NCBI GenBank assembly: GCA_038373885.1
Contig: JAWZYV010013173.1
Location: forward strand, 1-64,000
From: Cheiracanthium punctorium
Taxonomy: Eukaryota; Arthropoda; Arachnida; Araneae; Cheiracanthiidae
DNA: 64,000 nt
Direction: 5' to 3'
Below, piece by piece: positions 1-13,300 of the stretch. Each line of letters begins with the position of its first letter. Position 1 is the first letter of the stretch. The notes beneath the pieces were generated by a model. It saw nothing but the letters and a program-made list of their open reading frames with translations, ran no database searches and was not told the DNA's origin. The position numbers and the translations under genes were made by a program.

Positions 1-1265
1 CCTTAGGAGGTGGGCTGTCTTTAGGCAAGGCAGACGACTACCTAATGCGGCAAATTTTAGGAGTGGCGAAACCGGCTGAAGTACATCGTAAAAAAAATAG
101 GGTTTTTTTTTTTTTTTTTTTTAAGATAGGGACCGTCATTTTGGAGGGTTTGCCTACGACTGCAAAAAAGATATAGCAGGCTCTTGTTAACATCCACACA
201 AATAATTTTATAAAAATTTATTTTTGCGGGAATTTTCTGAAAATATTATTTCATTGACATTTATTCAATATTTTGACACTATTTTATCACATATACACAT
301 TTTGAAAATGAGCAAGCAGTAACATAATCTAAACTGATTCTTGTAACCAATTATTGCTACTTATGTGATCGTCCGGATATCTGCTTGTAATGATTAGTAT
401 GTATTACCTTCTTAAGTTGGACACTTTTGTTGGAGCCGCAAGTGTCCAACTTTCGGCGGTTCTCTTGCATTATTTATCTGATATATTAGGAAAAGTACTC
501 AGATTTTTCCTCACAAAACTATAAATAACTTGTAGACAAATATTAATGTTGGAGGATATACGGAATGGTATATTTGAGAATGTTCTAGAATGTACCGCAG
601 AAGATTTTGAACCTTCGAAGTCAATTTTGACGCGTTTTCGCGGTCGGAATGCTTGAACTGACGTATCATAGTTATCTCTTTCTCGAAGATCGCCATCAAC
701 CGAGTTTTCATCATTGGAAAGTGCAAGCGTTGCTTATCTGACTGAATAATTTGAAAAATCTTGTGGATTAAACTTTAAAAGGGAAAGAAAAAAAAAAAAC
801 TTTTTCGAAAGTTACTCGAAATTTGATTTAAACAGTTAAAAACTTCGCGATTCCTGGAAATAATTTCTGATGATTTTTTTTTTTAATGTTTTTCAAAACA
901 AGCTATTTTTCCCTTGCTAAGAATGGGGTGCTAAGTAAATAAAAATAGATAAGTAAATCGTGCACAAGTACCAGGCCTATCTGTATGCATGTAACTGCAC
1001 AACTAAGAATAATTAAAGCAAATACAAGGATTTCAATGCAGTAATTTATTGGATTACCAAACATAGGCCAACCGTAAATAATATTGGATGTGCGCACAAA
1101 TGTTAAATTTAAAAAAAAAAATATGAAACGTTAAAATTTTTGAAAAGGGATGCTGTATTTCGCATGTTTTATTGTATTTTACCGATATTAAAAGTTAAAA
1201 ACAGTTAACATAATGTATAGCTCAACAAATCGGGAAAGAAATAATATTTCTAGATATGCAGTATA
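1..1265. other. AT-rich, no gene seen
   Basis: Homopolymer runs and short chance ORFs only. No coding motif or terminal repeat was recognised. Confidence 0.6.
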
Positions 1266-1267
1266 TA

Positions 1268-2165
1268 CAGTCGAACCTTGATTTAACGTACTTTGATTTA
1301 ACGAATATTTTTTCTGTCCCGACAAAAAGGGTGCTAAAATGCTCTGATTTAACGAATTTTTAGCTTTGATTTAACGAACAATAGCTGAAATAAAAATCAC
1401 ACATAAAACTAAAACTTTAAATTTTTCGCACAGAAAATGTTGAATCTTTCACACTCTAATCCAAGTGTTTAATACAATATATTTTTTTTTTTTCTCATTT
1501 CTCCAAACGAAGCAAGTGCCTACGAAGACAGCGATACAGAAACATTCATTTACAATTACGCCAATGGATAACCATGATCAAATGGCTGGATGTGAAGATG
1601 TTCCTAGTAATGGAAATTTTACAGACTATGTGTCTTGCGATTGTACAGCTAAGTACCAGCGATAGTGAACGGAAGGAGAATGAAGATTCTGAAAGCAGCG
1701 AAGATGACGAAGAAACGTAAATTGAATTTAAGAAAGTGGCATTCCAAGAAGCAGTTTGCAGCTTGAACGTTTAAAAAAAAAAAATTGTCTCACGAGGTTG
1801 ATGATGTTGTTCTTATGAAGTTAGAAAATATAGACAAAGAACTTTGGAAAATCAAAACAAAGCACTATCAAAGATTTCTTTCCAAAGTGCCAATAAGTAT
1901 GTATGCATTATATTTTAAGAGCAAGAAACACTAAAGAATTTAGATTAGTTTAAAGTTGATCGCCTAACGTATAAGTTATCATTTTTAAGCTCGTAGTAAA
2001 CTATAATCATTCTTTTTTTTTTTTCCATCTATAGCTAAGGGTATTTTGCATTGATATTTTTATAACATACTCTTCATAAAAATTAATACTCGATTTAACG
2101 AATTGCTTCGATTTAACGAACAGATTTGTAGGTCCCCATCAATTCGTTAAATCGAGGTTCGACTG
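1268..2165 (+). mobile_element. pogo/Tigger-type element with transposase C-terminal relic
   Basis: Terminal inverted repeats (CAGTCGAACCTTGATTTAAC at the left, matched by GTTAAATCGAGGTTCGACTG at the right) are flanked by TA on both sides, the Tc1/mariner-pogo target. Further copies of the GATTTAACGAA motif lie just inside both ends. The interior (about 1500-1880) encodes, in broken frames, an acidic stretch and a segment reading SHEVDDVVLMKLENIDKEL. This resembles the C-terminal end of Tigger-like transposases. The DDE catalytic part is missing, so the copy is dead. Confidence 0.75.
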
Positions 2166-2966
2166 TATTTACGAAAGCAGTATATATTTAGGAAAGAAAT
2201 AATATTTCTAGATATGCAGTATATATTTACGAAAGTCAGATGGCGGTGAGACAGGTAATTAAATAAAAACCTTGCCTATGTAGAAGCGACCAGCAACATA
2301 CCGTTAATAAAATGTAAAATACAGATTTAGTAGCGTAGCCGAAGTTCTTTTCGGCTGGCTGAAAACTCAAAAACTGAAATTAAAGATAAATTTTTAAAAA
2401 GTTGATCCTTTTTTTTTTTTTTTTTTTTTTTTGAGAGGATGAGGGATTTAGCCCTTTTTATTTTCTTTAAAATTGTTCTCATGTAAAAGTGAAACAAAAA
2501 AAGAAAAACAAACAAAAAAAAAATCTTAAATCAAGTTTGAAATATTTGCAGTTGGAAAAACATAGATTAGAAAAAAAAAAAAAAATTAAGGTGGGCTTGG
2601 GTCTGTACATGAATGAAATTCAAATTTCTTAAGGAACTTTCGAATAGATCATAGCAACATCAAGGGGAACTTTCAAATTTAACAGTTTACGTTCCTAAGG
2701 CGTAGGTTTCTCCATATCTCAGCGGGGAAGGCTGTGTCCATAGTCGATGAAAATGTAGTCAGGATTAAAAATTTTGTTTTCAGTAAAATGTTTATTAACA
2801 GTCCGAGTTCGACACAAAAAATACTCTCATACAAGAATTTAAAAATAATCAAATGTAACTATTTTAAACACCGATAGTTGACGCTTAAGGCTTTTAGTTC
2901 AAAAACATTAGCATACAAGACATCAAAATTCAACTGCTAATGTTATGAGAAGTTTCTTATGGCATG

Positions 2967-3396
2967 CAGGGCCAGATTTAGAAAATTCTTGACTATAGGC
3001 ACAACTCGGGATGGGGGGGGGGGACCCCATAACACTGATGTAGGCAGCGTGAAATTTCCAAAAGTAAATCACAGTCTGACTGTGCCCTGCTGTCAAAAGT
3101 CTGCGCCCCCCCCCCCAAAAAAAAATGGCGGTCGTCTATTATTTTGCATGATGAATTTAACAAACAAATTCAAACTGTACATAAAATATCTAACAATTTA
3201 CAACTTTTTCCAATCCCTGGTTATAAATGCCATCCAGTCATCGAGCAGATTGGCAACTTGTTTAAAATATAGTTTGAAAGAACTTGAAAATACATATAAA
3301 AGTCTGCTATGAAAAAAAGATAAAAGGAATACAAATTGAATTTGTTTGTGGGGCCTTAGGCCTGGCCTATTGGGCCAGATAGAAAATCGGGGCCTG
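2967..3396. mobile_element. hAT-type non-autonomous element (430 bp)
   Basis: The element begins CAGGGCCAGATTTAG and ends ATCGGGGCCTG. It is flanked by a perfect 8-bp duplication ATGGCATG (2959-2966 and 3397-3404), the hallmark of hAT insertion. It contains a G run near 3013 and a C run near 3108. The ORFs across it are incidental. Confidence 0.72.
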
Positions 3397-3416
3397 ATGG
3401 CATGCATCTACACACT

Positions 3417-3437
3417 TATTATTATTATTATTATTAT
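3417..3437. repeat. (ATT)n microsatellite
   Basis: Seven uninterrupted ATT-type trinucleotide units are visible. Confidence 0.9.
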
Positions 3438-4554
3438 ATTTTATGTATGTACGCACACCAAGAATAGCTTTTATCTTTATACATGATACAAATTAACAAT
3501 AAAATATAAAGAGGGATACTTATAATTTTTTTAAGGTATTTGAGTAGACGCCCCCCCCCTCAATAAAGCATAAAACTTTAATAAAATTATCTTTAAGTAA
3601 GGAAATAAATAAATAAATAACACTCTGAAATTTTGCATAAAATCGCAAATATAGTTTTTTTTTTTTTCTTTCTTTTTTCTAATAGTCAAGTCAGCTGTTT
3701 ACCTGTAGGCTTGACCTCTACTAAATCCGGAGATGTTGGTCATTTCGTTTCAGTATTTCATAATTTTTAAATGGTGAGATTTTCAATTTTTAAAAGAAGT
3801 TTTTCTTTTACCGTTCCCTAGAAATTTTGCTTATGAGAAATTACAAAACAATTAGTAGAACTTGCCAGAAATAGTTTATTTTATTTTATTTTATTGAAAA
3901 ATTCAATAAAAGCCGGGAAACATTTAATATTTGGATATTTTAAATTTAAAGTGCATATATATATAATATGAAGTATGCAAAACATCGGTAAACATCCGAG
4001 AACGGGAACGGGCGAATTTTTAGAATTTTAAAGATTTTTTCCGCATGTATCTTTTTGTACATCTGCAAAATTTCAAGCTGATCCGAATGTTGATCTAAAT
4101 ACAACGAAAATAATAAACCAAACATTGAATTTTATACAGCAATTAAACTGAACTCTTTATTATTATTGTTAAATGACGGTTGAAAATATCGTACAAGTAT
4201 TTTTAGTATTTAATTAATTAATTGATTGATTTTGTGAATTGTCACACATAGTGGTTACCACATTTTGTGCAATTTGCCTTGACTGCAAATGAAACTATTG
4301 ACTGCTTTTTTTTATTTTATTTTTATACAAACTTCTAAAAGTAGATTTTTTTTTTTTTTTTTACACTTTCAAGTAAATCTGTGTATATAATCTAATGATT
4401 TCAGTAATTTTATAAGAAATATTACAAAATCTATTTTAATAACATGTAAAAATTAATTAATCAATCGCTTAGATAATCAAATATTATTATTGATTTTAAT
4501 AAGAAACATATATTAATGAACAGAGACGTAACCAAGGAGAAATTACGAAAATTA

Positions 4555-5232
4555 TAGGGATGCACCGAATCGGTTGGTATTCGGCATACTGCCTATTCGG
4601 CGGACTAACCAAATATTCGGTTTGGCCGAATACTTTAATATTCGGCAACCGAATGTTAAACAGATTTGAATATTCAACAACTGGTAAACGAACAAGGAAA
4701 CAAAAAATTATATCGTTAATGAAAGTTGTAATATAGTACCATAGTACAACATTAATTCAAAATGTTACTTTCTAATATCACATTAAAAGTAATTTTAATT
4801 TTACAGAAAACACTCAGATGTTAAATTTAAGTTTTGTTGCTCTTCAATTTTTCTTAATCTTATAATGCATTATATTAACCTTACTATTACTAATTTAAAT
4901 ATGAAACAGTATCCAGGAAAAAATCATAATATTAAGTGTTTATAAATATGTAAAGTCAATTAACTACTAATTATTTTAAAATAAAATATTCAGAGTTTAA
5001 AAAGATGATTAATAAAATATTTAAAGGAAACACTTTGATGTATATTACATTTTGCCATATTTTAATTCTTGAAGTTTTACTCCATATGAAATTTAAGTGT
5101 TGTTTAAAAACAAATTAAAGTAATCATTGTTATCAAAGTTTAACAACGGTTTAATAAGCTTAATATATTTTTACTAAATATTCGGTATTCGTAATTCGTT
5201 ATTCGCAAAATATGGTATTCGGTGCATCCCTA
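4555..5232. mobile_element. hAT-type element with TAGGGATGCACCGAAT ends
   Basis: The left end TAGGGATGCACCGAAT is the inverse of the right end ATTCGGTGCATCCCTA. Repeats of TATTCGG/CCGAATA fill the first and last 100 bases, as in hAT families with arrays of transposase-binding motifs. The 678-bp interior is AT-rich with no coding capacity. No clean 8-bp target duplication was found; only AATTAT is shared by the flanks. Confidence 0.7.
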
Positions 5233-7243
5233 ATTATTATTTTACTTTTTAATATTTCGTAGGGCCGACATTATCTAATGTGATAAGCACTTATCCCAAG
5301 TCTTTCGTTCCATATATTGTGATTCCTGCAAATCATGCGGGGATTTCAGAATATCTATATTTTAAGCAAATAATCATTTATATTAACTTCAGAATAATTT
5401 TTGCATCAGTAAAAAAAACTAAAAAAGGAAACAAATGCAAACGTAATTTTTAATTAAAAACGTAATTAAAATAATGACATTACATACCAGAACTTTCATT
5501 TGCTTTAACTTTTAAAATATATTAATTTTCAAATTTCATGTGTGCAAATCATTTTTTTTTCTTTTTTAAGTATAAATATATACTTATTTTTATAGCATAT
5601 AAATAAAAATGCATTGATTTGATGAAAGTTTATGGAAGAATATTTGAACACCACAATTTTTATTTGCTGCTAAACTAATTAAAATTTAATTATAAATCAA
5701 TTGTAATTTGCAGAAAAATTAATAGTATCTGCTCACTAATTTACTCTAATATAAAGTTCTCATTAAATTTTAGTTTTAATTACTTATTTAACCTGTTTTT
5801 TTTTCCTTTGATAGAATTTTTAATCTATTATACTTAAAAATCGCTTGTTTATGCTACAACATTAGTATAAACAAACCATGCATTTATGAATTACAATTAA
5901 TCTGAATGATAACATAAATTAAAGCATCCACCAAACGTGCAATTTCTAAATAATTAAAAAGTTTGTAATTGATTACGAAATTCCACACGACATTTCATAC
6001 AGGTAAAACTTTTATACTTTCTATTGTATTCTTTAAAGTTTCCGGTTGATCAATCACATCATTTTCCACCATCTCATTGTTTTACGAAACATGTTCGTAA
6101 ATTATATCGCACAGCGTTATGCAGTATTAAAAATGATAGATTTAAATGGAGAAATACTTAAAACATACAAATCGATACGGGAAAATAAACACTCCATAGC
6201 CACGTTAGGCCTAGCATACGGTTGTACTTTCATGACCTTTAGCATTGAATATTTTTCACTCTCCCAAGATGTTTACATATGATAATTTGATAAACAAATA
6301 ATTACTAGTCATTTAAGTACCTCTGAAATAGCTAAATAAAAAATAATATAAACTTACCCGTAGGAAGACCACTGATTAATAATCAATTTCATTTTGGCGA
6401 TTTTTTTTTTTACAATTTTTTTTTTTCCTAAAAAAAAACCCGGATTGTTTTTTGCTATTGACAGTTTTTAAATTAAAAACTGGACCTTTCTTTGAAAAAT
6501 ACTAAAAAATATATGCATATTTTGTAAATTTAATGATGTTTTAATTCAATTATATTAAATACTGAAAAAAAAAATTCGCACCGCCATTGTTAAACCACGT
6601 GACATGGCGGAGGTAAGTAGATGCGGCTGTCAGATTGGTCGAAGGGGGCTGCTAGCTACTGGCGATTATTTCTTCGTGTCCTTGTCACGCTTGATACCTT
6701 GTAAATAGCTCACAAGGCGTTTTATTCCACGCCACTTGGGGCCATTTTTTTTTTACGTGCAAATAAGGGATAAGTGGAATACCACCGCCATCTGTTGGCT
6801 ATAAAAAATCGAATTTTCATTGCGTGTTTTTGTATTCATATAAAAAAATACTTTTAAATGTTTTATTTATTTATTAAGAATTATATTTTAAGGAAATTAT
6901 CATTGATTTAGTTTTTTCCATATAACTAATTTGTTTTTTGGCTGCACTTGATGGTCCCCCCCCCCACCCTAACATTTATTTATTTATTTATTTTTATCGA
7001 TTCTGACGTTAAACGTCGAGATTTAAATTAGCACTATTATTATATATGCTCAACGATCAACATATTCGCAGTCAAATAAATGCATTTAATGCTTGTCCTG
7101 TGCGTGTATTGCAATAATTAATATCACGGTCGGTAGAGGTAATTATTTTTTTCAATTTCAATAGACCGCGCATTAGCATAGTATCGACAGTGTGGGGTCT
7201 GGGTCAATGAACTCATAGTTGGTCTGGTGATCAGTTCTGATAG
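5233..7243. other. Intergenic; a GC-richer patch near 6570-6800
   Basis: Mostly AT-rich non-coding DNA. At 6595-6619 there is CACGTGAC, then ATGGCGGAG followed by GTAAGT. This looks like a promoter-proximal start codon and splice donor, but no downstream exon can be tied to it. Confidence 0.4.
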
Positions 7244-7420
7244 CAGGGACATGCCCAGAAAAAAAAAAATGTTGGGGAGGGTCCACAACTTTCGGAGGGG
7301 TGTTCAAACGGTGAAAGAGGCAGCATTTTTCACAAAAAGAGTTCATCATTATTACTTCTGTTAACAAAAACTGAAATTTCAGTGGGGGTCCGGAACCCCC
7401 CTGGCCTGGGTACGTCCTTG
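7244..7420. mobile_element. hAT-type G-tract element, GGACGTACCC family
   Basis: It begins CAGGGACATGCCCAG and ends CTGGGTACGTCCTTG. The flanks are TCTGATAG (7236-7243) and TCTGATCG (7421-7428), an 8-bp duplication with one change. The interior matches, in inverse orientation, the elements at 14220-14459 and 31374-31533. Confidence 0.8.
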
Positions 7421-7862
7421 TCTGATCGATTAAAGTTCAATGGTTACACCGGGCACTCCATCTGTGATATGTAGGAAAATTCTGAAATCTCTTCGAGAAC
7501 GCCTTCCTTAGTAATTTTGTTAAAGCTGTTGTTTGTAATAGAAAAATATGCTTCACAATCGTCGAACACAAATGGGAAAAGAGAAAAATGTCAAAAAATT
7601 CAAGATGTCTCCTTACAAATTTCACTACAACTCTGGAACAAACGGGAAAAAAAAAAAAAAAAAACGTATATTTTATTAAACTTCCTGGGAAAATTTTAAA
7701 CGTAAAATGGCATTGCAAAATTTTAATAAAAGTGGCACACTTTGCAAAAGCTTCCATTAAAAAAGTTTTCCTGAAGGTTTCAGCACTACACTTCTGTATA
7801 CTGTATAATACAACTTCTGACGAGGCAGCCGAAAAATTTTCAAATCCCTCACATAACTAGTT

Positions 7863-7896
7863 CATTTATTTATTTATTTATTTATTTATTTATTTT
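7863..7896. repeat. (TTTA)n microsatellite
   Basis: About eight TTTA tetranucleotide units in tandem. Confidence 0.9.
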
Positions 7897-8123
7897 TGTA
7901 ATGCTCTAGAATATCGTGAATTTTCCTTAAAGCCCCACCCCTTCCCTCCATCGCTGGGGCACAAGCCCGTAGACAGGCGATTCGACTGCCTGGGGGGAGC
8001 AGTTCCCCCCAGGATGCTTTTCAAATTGTTTTCTTCTCTTTTCCACACCCAGTGGCTCGTTAAGAATTGCGCTAATGGATTTTTTTTTGCCATTTTATCT
8101 ATTTAATTGTTTTATTTTAATTT

Positions 8124-8180
8124 AATCGCATGCTTTAGTTTAACTATATTTTTAATATAATTAAGCTAAAGCATGCGATT
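8124..8180. repeat. Short hairpin inverted repeat
   Basis: The 20-nt arms at 8124-8143 and 8161-8180 (AATCGCATGCTTTAGTTTAA and its complement) match at 19 of 20 positions, with a 17-nt spacer. It may be a tiny foldback element. Confidence 0.7.
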
Positions 8181-9028
8181 ACTCGATTTCGCATACGATT
8201 TTATAGTACTCAAATAATCAGATCTTTTAATTCTGGATGTCACATAAAATAGTAAAATAAATTTAATGGTTAGCCGTTGCGTCCCCCTTACCCTTCGCCC
8301 CCCCGTCCGCATCGCTGTGTCTGTAGGGCTTAACGCTACGCCACTGCGCAGACCATAATCTTTTAAAGTCTTTTGGATAATCACGTAAATAAACTACCCT
8401 GTAGACTGCAACCAAAAAAGGAGGCCACAACAACACGTTACAAAAGTTCTAAATACAAAACGAAAACATTCTACTACTAAGTGATACCATGGAATGGCGC
8501 CATGCGGTGTTATGCATGCCGCCACTGCTGTACTATCGCGAACTTGAGAAACTGTCTCAAGGTGTAGGAGTAGGGGATCAAGGTTCTGATCAAAACAGTG
8601 TGTCTGTAATAGCGGGAAATATTGCTTTTAACTGTTTCATTCTAATTTCTAACTTATTGATATTAATCGAGACAAGTGTCTGTTATTTTACAGCCATAAT
8701 TATTATGTGTGCGAATTTGAATAGCAATCTGTCACATTTCTGTACAATACCCACAGCTTAATAAAATCGTATTCGTTCCGACCTAATTGATTTTAATAAG
8801 CGGCTGACTTTTTTTTTTCATGCGGCGAACATTATTTGAACCGAAAGAGGGTGTGTCATTGTCATCTATTGCTACCCCTCAAACTCGGAGAGAAAATATA
8901 AAATAGAGCGATAGATAGAAATAATAAATAAAACTAATTAGTTTGATTATTAATTAGTTAACTATTCATTCAAAATTCATAATGTAAAATGATAAACACG
9001 TACTACGTATAAAACAAATGTACTCATA

Positions 9029-9891
9029 TAGGGTGTCCCAAAAGGTGGTAACACGCTTTAGTTCTTTATCTATTAGATAAAAGTGGACAATATAAATGGG
9101 GGGGAAAATGTTCAAAATAAGGTAAAAAAGATTATTAAAGAAAAATTCCTTTTCGTTCGTAAAGTTACACTTTTTAATTTGTCGACGAATCCCCATATAA
9201 AAAAACTCCTAGCTAATAATGAGGTCATGGACAAAATTTGAAAATTATATCCTAAAAAGTGTAGGAGATATGATGATAATCATATTATGACTTAAACCAC
9301 TTTTCAGTGGCTCTCGAAAAGAAAATATTTCTCCAGACGATCGCGTTTCAGTGGTCGTTCAGTAATTGCGAAAGAAAATACATTTTTGCTCTCTACCAAA
9401 AAAGTTTACATTCAAATTCACATATAGCCCTGACAGGGACGTAGCCAGAAATTTTTCATTGGGGGGGGGTTACGACTACCACAACTCATATATATATATA
9501 CGTGTGTGTGATAATGTAGTGAAGAATATACATTTTGTATGGCAAAAAAATTCTCATAAGGGGGGGGGGGGTTATGACCCCCCCTAACCCCCCCCCTTGG
9601 CTACGCCCCTGAGCCCTGACCATCTTTGTTATAAGATATCCCTGAGACGTTTTATAACGAAAGGCTGAAACTTTGTGCATCACCTGTTTAGTATATGGGG
9701 AACATTTTTTTCGTACAGGGTTCGTATACGCATTTAAAAAGCATAACTTTTTGAAAATAACGAAAGGAATATTTTCTTCACGCAGGTTTTTTTTCCTACC
9801 TTAATTTGAACAATTTTTTCAATTTACATAGCCCACTTACCTCTGATAGGAAAAAATTAAAGCTTGTTACCACTTTTTGGAGACCTTGTAT
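9029..9891. mobile_element. TIR element beginning GGGTGTCCCAAAA, with a nested hAT element
   Basis: About 35-bp inverted repeats (left: TAGGGTGTCCCAAAAGGTGG; right, inverse: ACAAGGTCTCCAAAAAGTGG) bound an 860-bp element. Its centre is interrupted by the hAT element at 9434-9611. The superfamily is not identified. No transposase is visible. Confidence 0.6.
9434..9611. mobile_element. hAT-type G-tract element, family 1
   Basis: It starts CAGGGACGTAGCCAGAAAT and ends TTGGCTACGCCCCTG. The 8-bp duplication AGCCCTGA is perfect (9426-9433, 9612-9619). It contains the family-1 core: ACAACTCATATATATATA, then TGAAGAATATACATTTTGTA, then GGCAAAAAAATTC, with G and C runs near both ends. Confidence 0.9.
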
Positions 9892-10053
9892 ATTAATTAA
9901 TATTCTTTCCGAAAAATTATCGTTGTTGCATTTTTCAGACGGATCAAGTAAACGCGCAATGTTTCTAGCACGGGAGTAATGTTGAGTATACATTTTTGGT
10001 TAAATTCTTCCAGTTGCGACCAATAAAAAAAATATTTTTGACATCGCTGTAGT

Positions 10054-10226
10054 CAGGGGCGTAGCCAGAAATTTTTCATGGGGGGGGGGGGGGGTTACGA
10101 CTACTGCAACTCATATATATGCATGCATGTGTGTGATAAGGGAGTGAAGAATATACATTTTGTATGGCAAAAAATTTCTCATGGGGGGGTTATGACCCCC
10201 CTAACCCCCCCGTGGCTACGCCTCTG
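10054..10226. mobile_element. hAT-type G-tract element, family 1
   Basis: It starts CAGGGGCGTAGCCAGAAAT and ends GTGGCTACGCCTCTG, between perfect 8-bp duplications GCTGTAGT (10046-10053, 10227-10234). The core is the same as in the 9434 copy, including a 14-base G run near 10080. Confidence 0.92.
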
Positions 10227-10309
10227 GCTGTAGTAGAATTTAATGAGTCTTTGTATCCTTGTTGCACTTACCTTTGAGATGAAAATTGTGAAATTTCATA
10301 TCTTTTCAC

Positions 10310-13300
10310 AACTCGCTCAAAAGTTATCAATTTTTGGAATTCGGAAAATGTCCAAAATTTTGGATGTTATAGTAATTTTTAAAAGACTCAAGATTAATCT
10401 GACCTAGAGAGTTGAAATTTATGTCAATTTGTTTGAGGCTCTCATAAAACATATAGTGTGACCATTTGAATTAAATAATTTTTAATGCAAATTTAAATAA
10501 TTAAATTTTTAATGATTCAAAATCGGAATTTATTTTTTTTAATGTATGTTATTCTAACACCTTTTTATCAACATGTATGCCAAATTTGAAGATGGAGTTT
10601 TTACACGACATCATTGTTTGTTTGTATTTTGTTTTTAACTATCCATAAGCAAATTTATTTTCCAGATGGGAGAGATATTCCATTATCGGTCTAAAAAATA
10701 GGCTATTAAAAGTGCTCACTAAAAGTACTAAAAATATTAATATTTACTTTTTCCTCGGTAGTCAATAACCTTCATGTATTATCATAAACAACTACAAAAA
10801 TGAATTACAGAGATAATCATTTAGGTAATAAATTATTTTTGTTTGTTTATTGTTAAAACCCATTGTAGTATTTGCTATTTACCCTAAAGAACTGCTATCA
10901 AGATTTAGTTTACAGCTACTAAATTTAAAATAGCTTGTTTAATAATGAAGGAAATACTAATAAACTATGTGCATTTATATAATGATTGTGTTTTAAATTT
11001 ACTTACAGAAATTTAAGCCTAAGCTAAAATGAATATTTAATTATTGTCACTGTAGGGTGATAAGTTTTGGTTTCGGTAATAATGATTAAATGAAACCAGA
11101 CGCTGAACATACTGAAAGCGAAGTTGAATTCAATGTAGCATTTAAGAATGTTATAAATATCTTAAAATTATCAAAACTAGCAAGATCACACAATTTCACC
11201 ATTTTTTAATGTGAAATTGACTATTACAATTTTATATTAACCACTTCTGTTAAAAATTAACATGTCATATTAAACCAGGATTTTTCTATCTTGAATTTTT
11301 GTAAAATATTCAGTAAAATTTTGATTGAAAAACATTTGATATGTGTCAGTTCTATTTTGATAGTTATTTATTACTAATCCAATATTTATATTTTATATCT
11401 TATATATAATAAAATCGGAGAGTAAACATTGTATGTAGCTAGGTTTGTAGGTAGGTTTGTGACCTCCGATCTTCTTGCGCGCGTCTCTCGATCGCATTGC
11501 GCCGAGACGGTTGGTCGCAGACCTACCGAATTTTGCATACGGCTTCACTAGGACAGATACTAACACGCCTCGGAGCGATTTTTTCGAAATTTGAATTAGA
11601 AAATGTTTTATTTTATGTTTTGTCCGATTTTTAGTCATTTTTCTTGCATAATACGTAATAACGCCGGTCATTGCACTCGCAATAAAACGATATTTGCATC
11701 ATCGGATAGAGGAGAAAATTTTCTTTCGAAAACAGTTTGTTTTGACTATGTAACATATTTTGCCGATTTTTGGGAATTTTTAAAAAGAATTTCTCTTTTG
11801 ACGACGTTTGCGTAAAAGTAATTTTAAAACTGTTGCATCTTTCATTCTATCTGTCATAACTTTTTTATATTTCGGCGAAAGACGGAGCATATATTTCGCC
11901 CACTTTTAAAAGAAGAACGGAGGAAAAATATAAATTAGGAGATTTTTTACGAATTTTTATGTAAAGAAGGATTTTGAATTTAATAAAAGCTGTTTCAAGA
12001 TTTCGGTATGATATCTTCCGCTATGGTTGTCTGGGAAACAGTAACAATGAATAAAATTGCCATTTGAAAAACATAAATAAAATGACTTTAAAATAACTGA
12101 GTTTCCACATGTTAGATCAAAATGACTTAGATTTCACGAGATTAAAACCCCTTTCGAAACTCAATCAAAATTACGGGCTCACAAACAAAACATACGCCAC
12201 GCACGAAATTATTCCCTATTTTATAATACGTTGCCAGAAAAAGAATTGAATGCTGTTTTTTCAACGATGAATTATCCAGCATTATTTTCGATATAATTTT
12301 TAAACGGGACACGTTTTCGAATCGCAGGAAATATTTTACGTGCTAAATACGCCAATCTGACAAGAGTTATGCATAAGAATGTATGGAGAGCTGTTTTAAT
12401 GGCAGCCAGAAAGTGAAATGATTATCGTTTATACTAATGCGTAAATTGCAAAGAATCACCAAAGAATAAAAAACTACATTAGTGGCAAATATCTAAACCG
12501 TTTCTTTAAATTAAACATTAAAGATGGAAAAACGAAAATATATTGGTATCAGTAAAGGATACTCTTAGTAATAGTTATTAGATATGCTAGGGCAATATTG
12601 ATCAAAGCACAATATACCGCGTTAATAAATATTTCGTGAAACTATTCGTTTCTTTTCGTTTTTCAACAGCCATCTTACATCACAGCTAACTAAACATTAA
12701 ATAATTCTACGTCGCGTTAATATATCCCGCGGTAATTTCAACAGAAAATTCTGTACCTGAACTTTTTTTTTCTTGGAGATTCTGTTTGTCACAAGTAGTT
12801 ATGATAACATTTTAGGAAAATGTTCTCTTCTTGCCTTGCGAAGAGCGGGTACACACAACTATTTAATTATAAAAAAAAACGGTTCTTCACATCATGTAGT
12901 ATCTAAGGTATTAATGGTATAACTTAAATCTAAAAAAGAGTATGATGTAGAAATGAGACATTTTGAAAGTTAGAAATTTTTAGGAACCGTCACGCTTTTC
13001 TTTTTCTGATCGCCAATGACACCGACATAGTTTTTTGTTTCATAATATTAACAATGTTCTCAGATCAGTATTTATACTAACTTTACGAATAACTAATGAG
13101 TAACTTTACGCCAAGAGTCAAATCATGTTGTTTATTTTTAGATTCCACATTACTGGAATCAATTCGAATTATACATGCAAGAAAAAGTTTTGCTCCCTAC
13201 CGTGCGGAGAACGGGTACGCAGCTAGTATTTTAATAATATATGAAAATACTTGTAATAAGTCTGTTAATAACATAAAATATATTACTTAAATGATTACCT

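Larger units (their letters stand above)
7421..9028. other. Intergenic with repeat fragments
   Basis: Contains the (TTTA)n tract, the hairpin at 8124 and G/C-run fragments near 7930-8010 and 8280-8345 (ending GCTACGCCACTG) that look like worn hAT elements. The ORFs at 7437-7860 lack any recognisable domain. Confidence 0.5.

Noticed and set aside
6046..6282. 78-codon ORF on the + strand
   Set aside because: No recognisable family, no nearby exon partners, AT-rich surroundings.
9486..9683. 65-codon minus-strand ORF, and similar ones at 7173-7367, 21939-22187, 45962-46183
   Set aside because: They run across hAT-type G-tract elements, and similar peptides recur only because the repeats recur.
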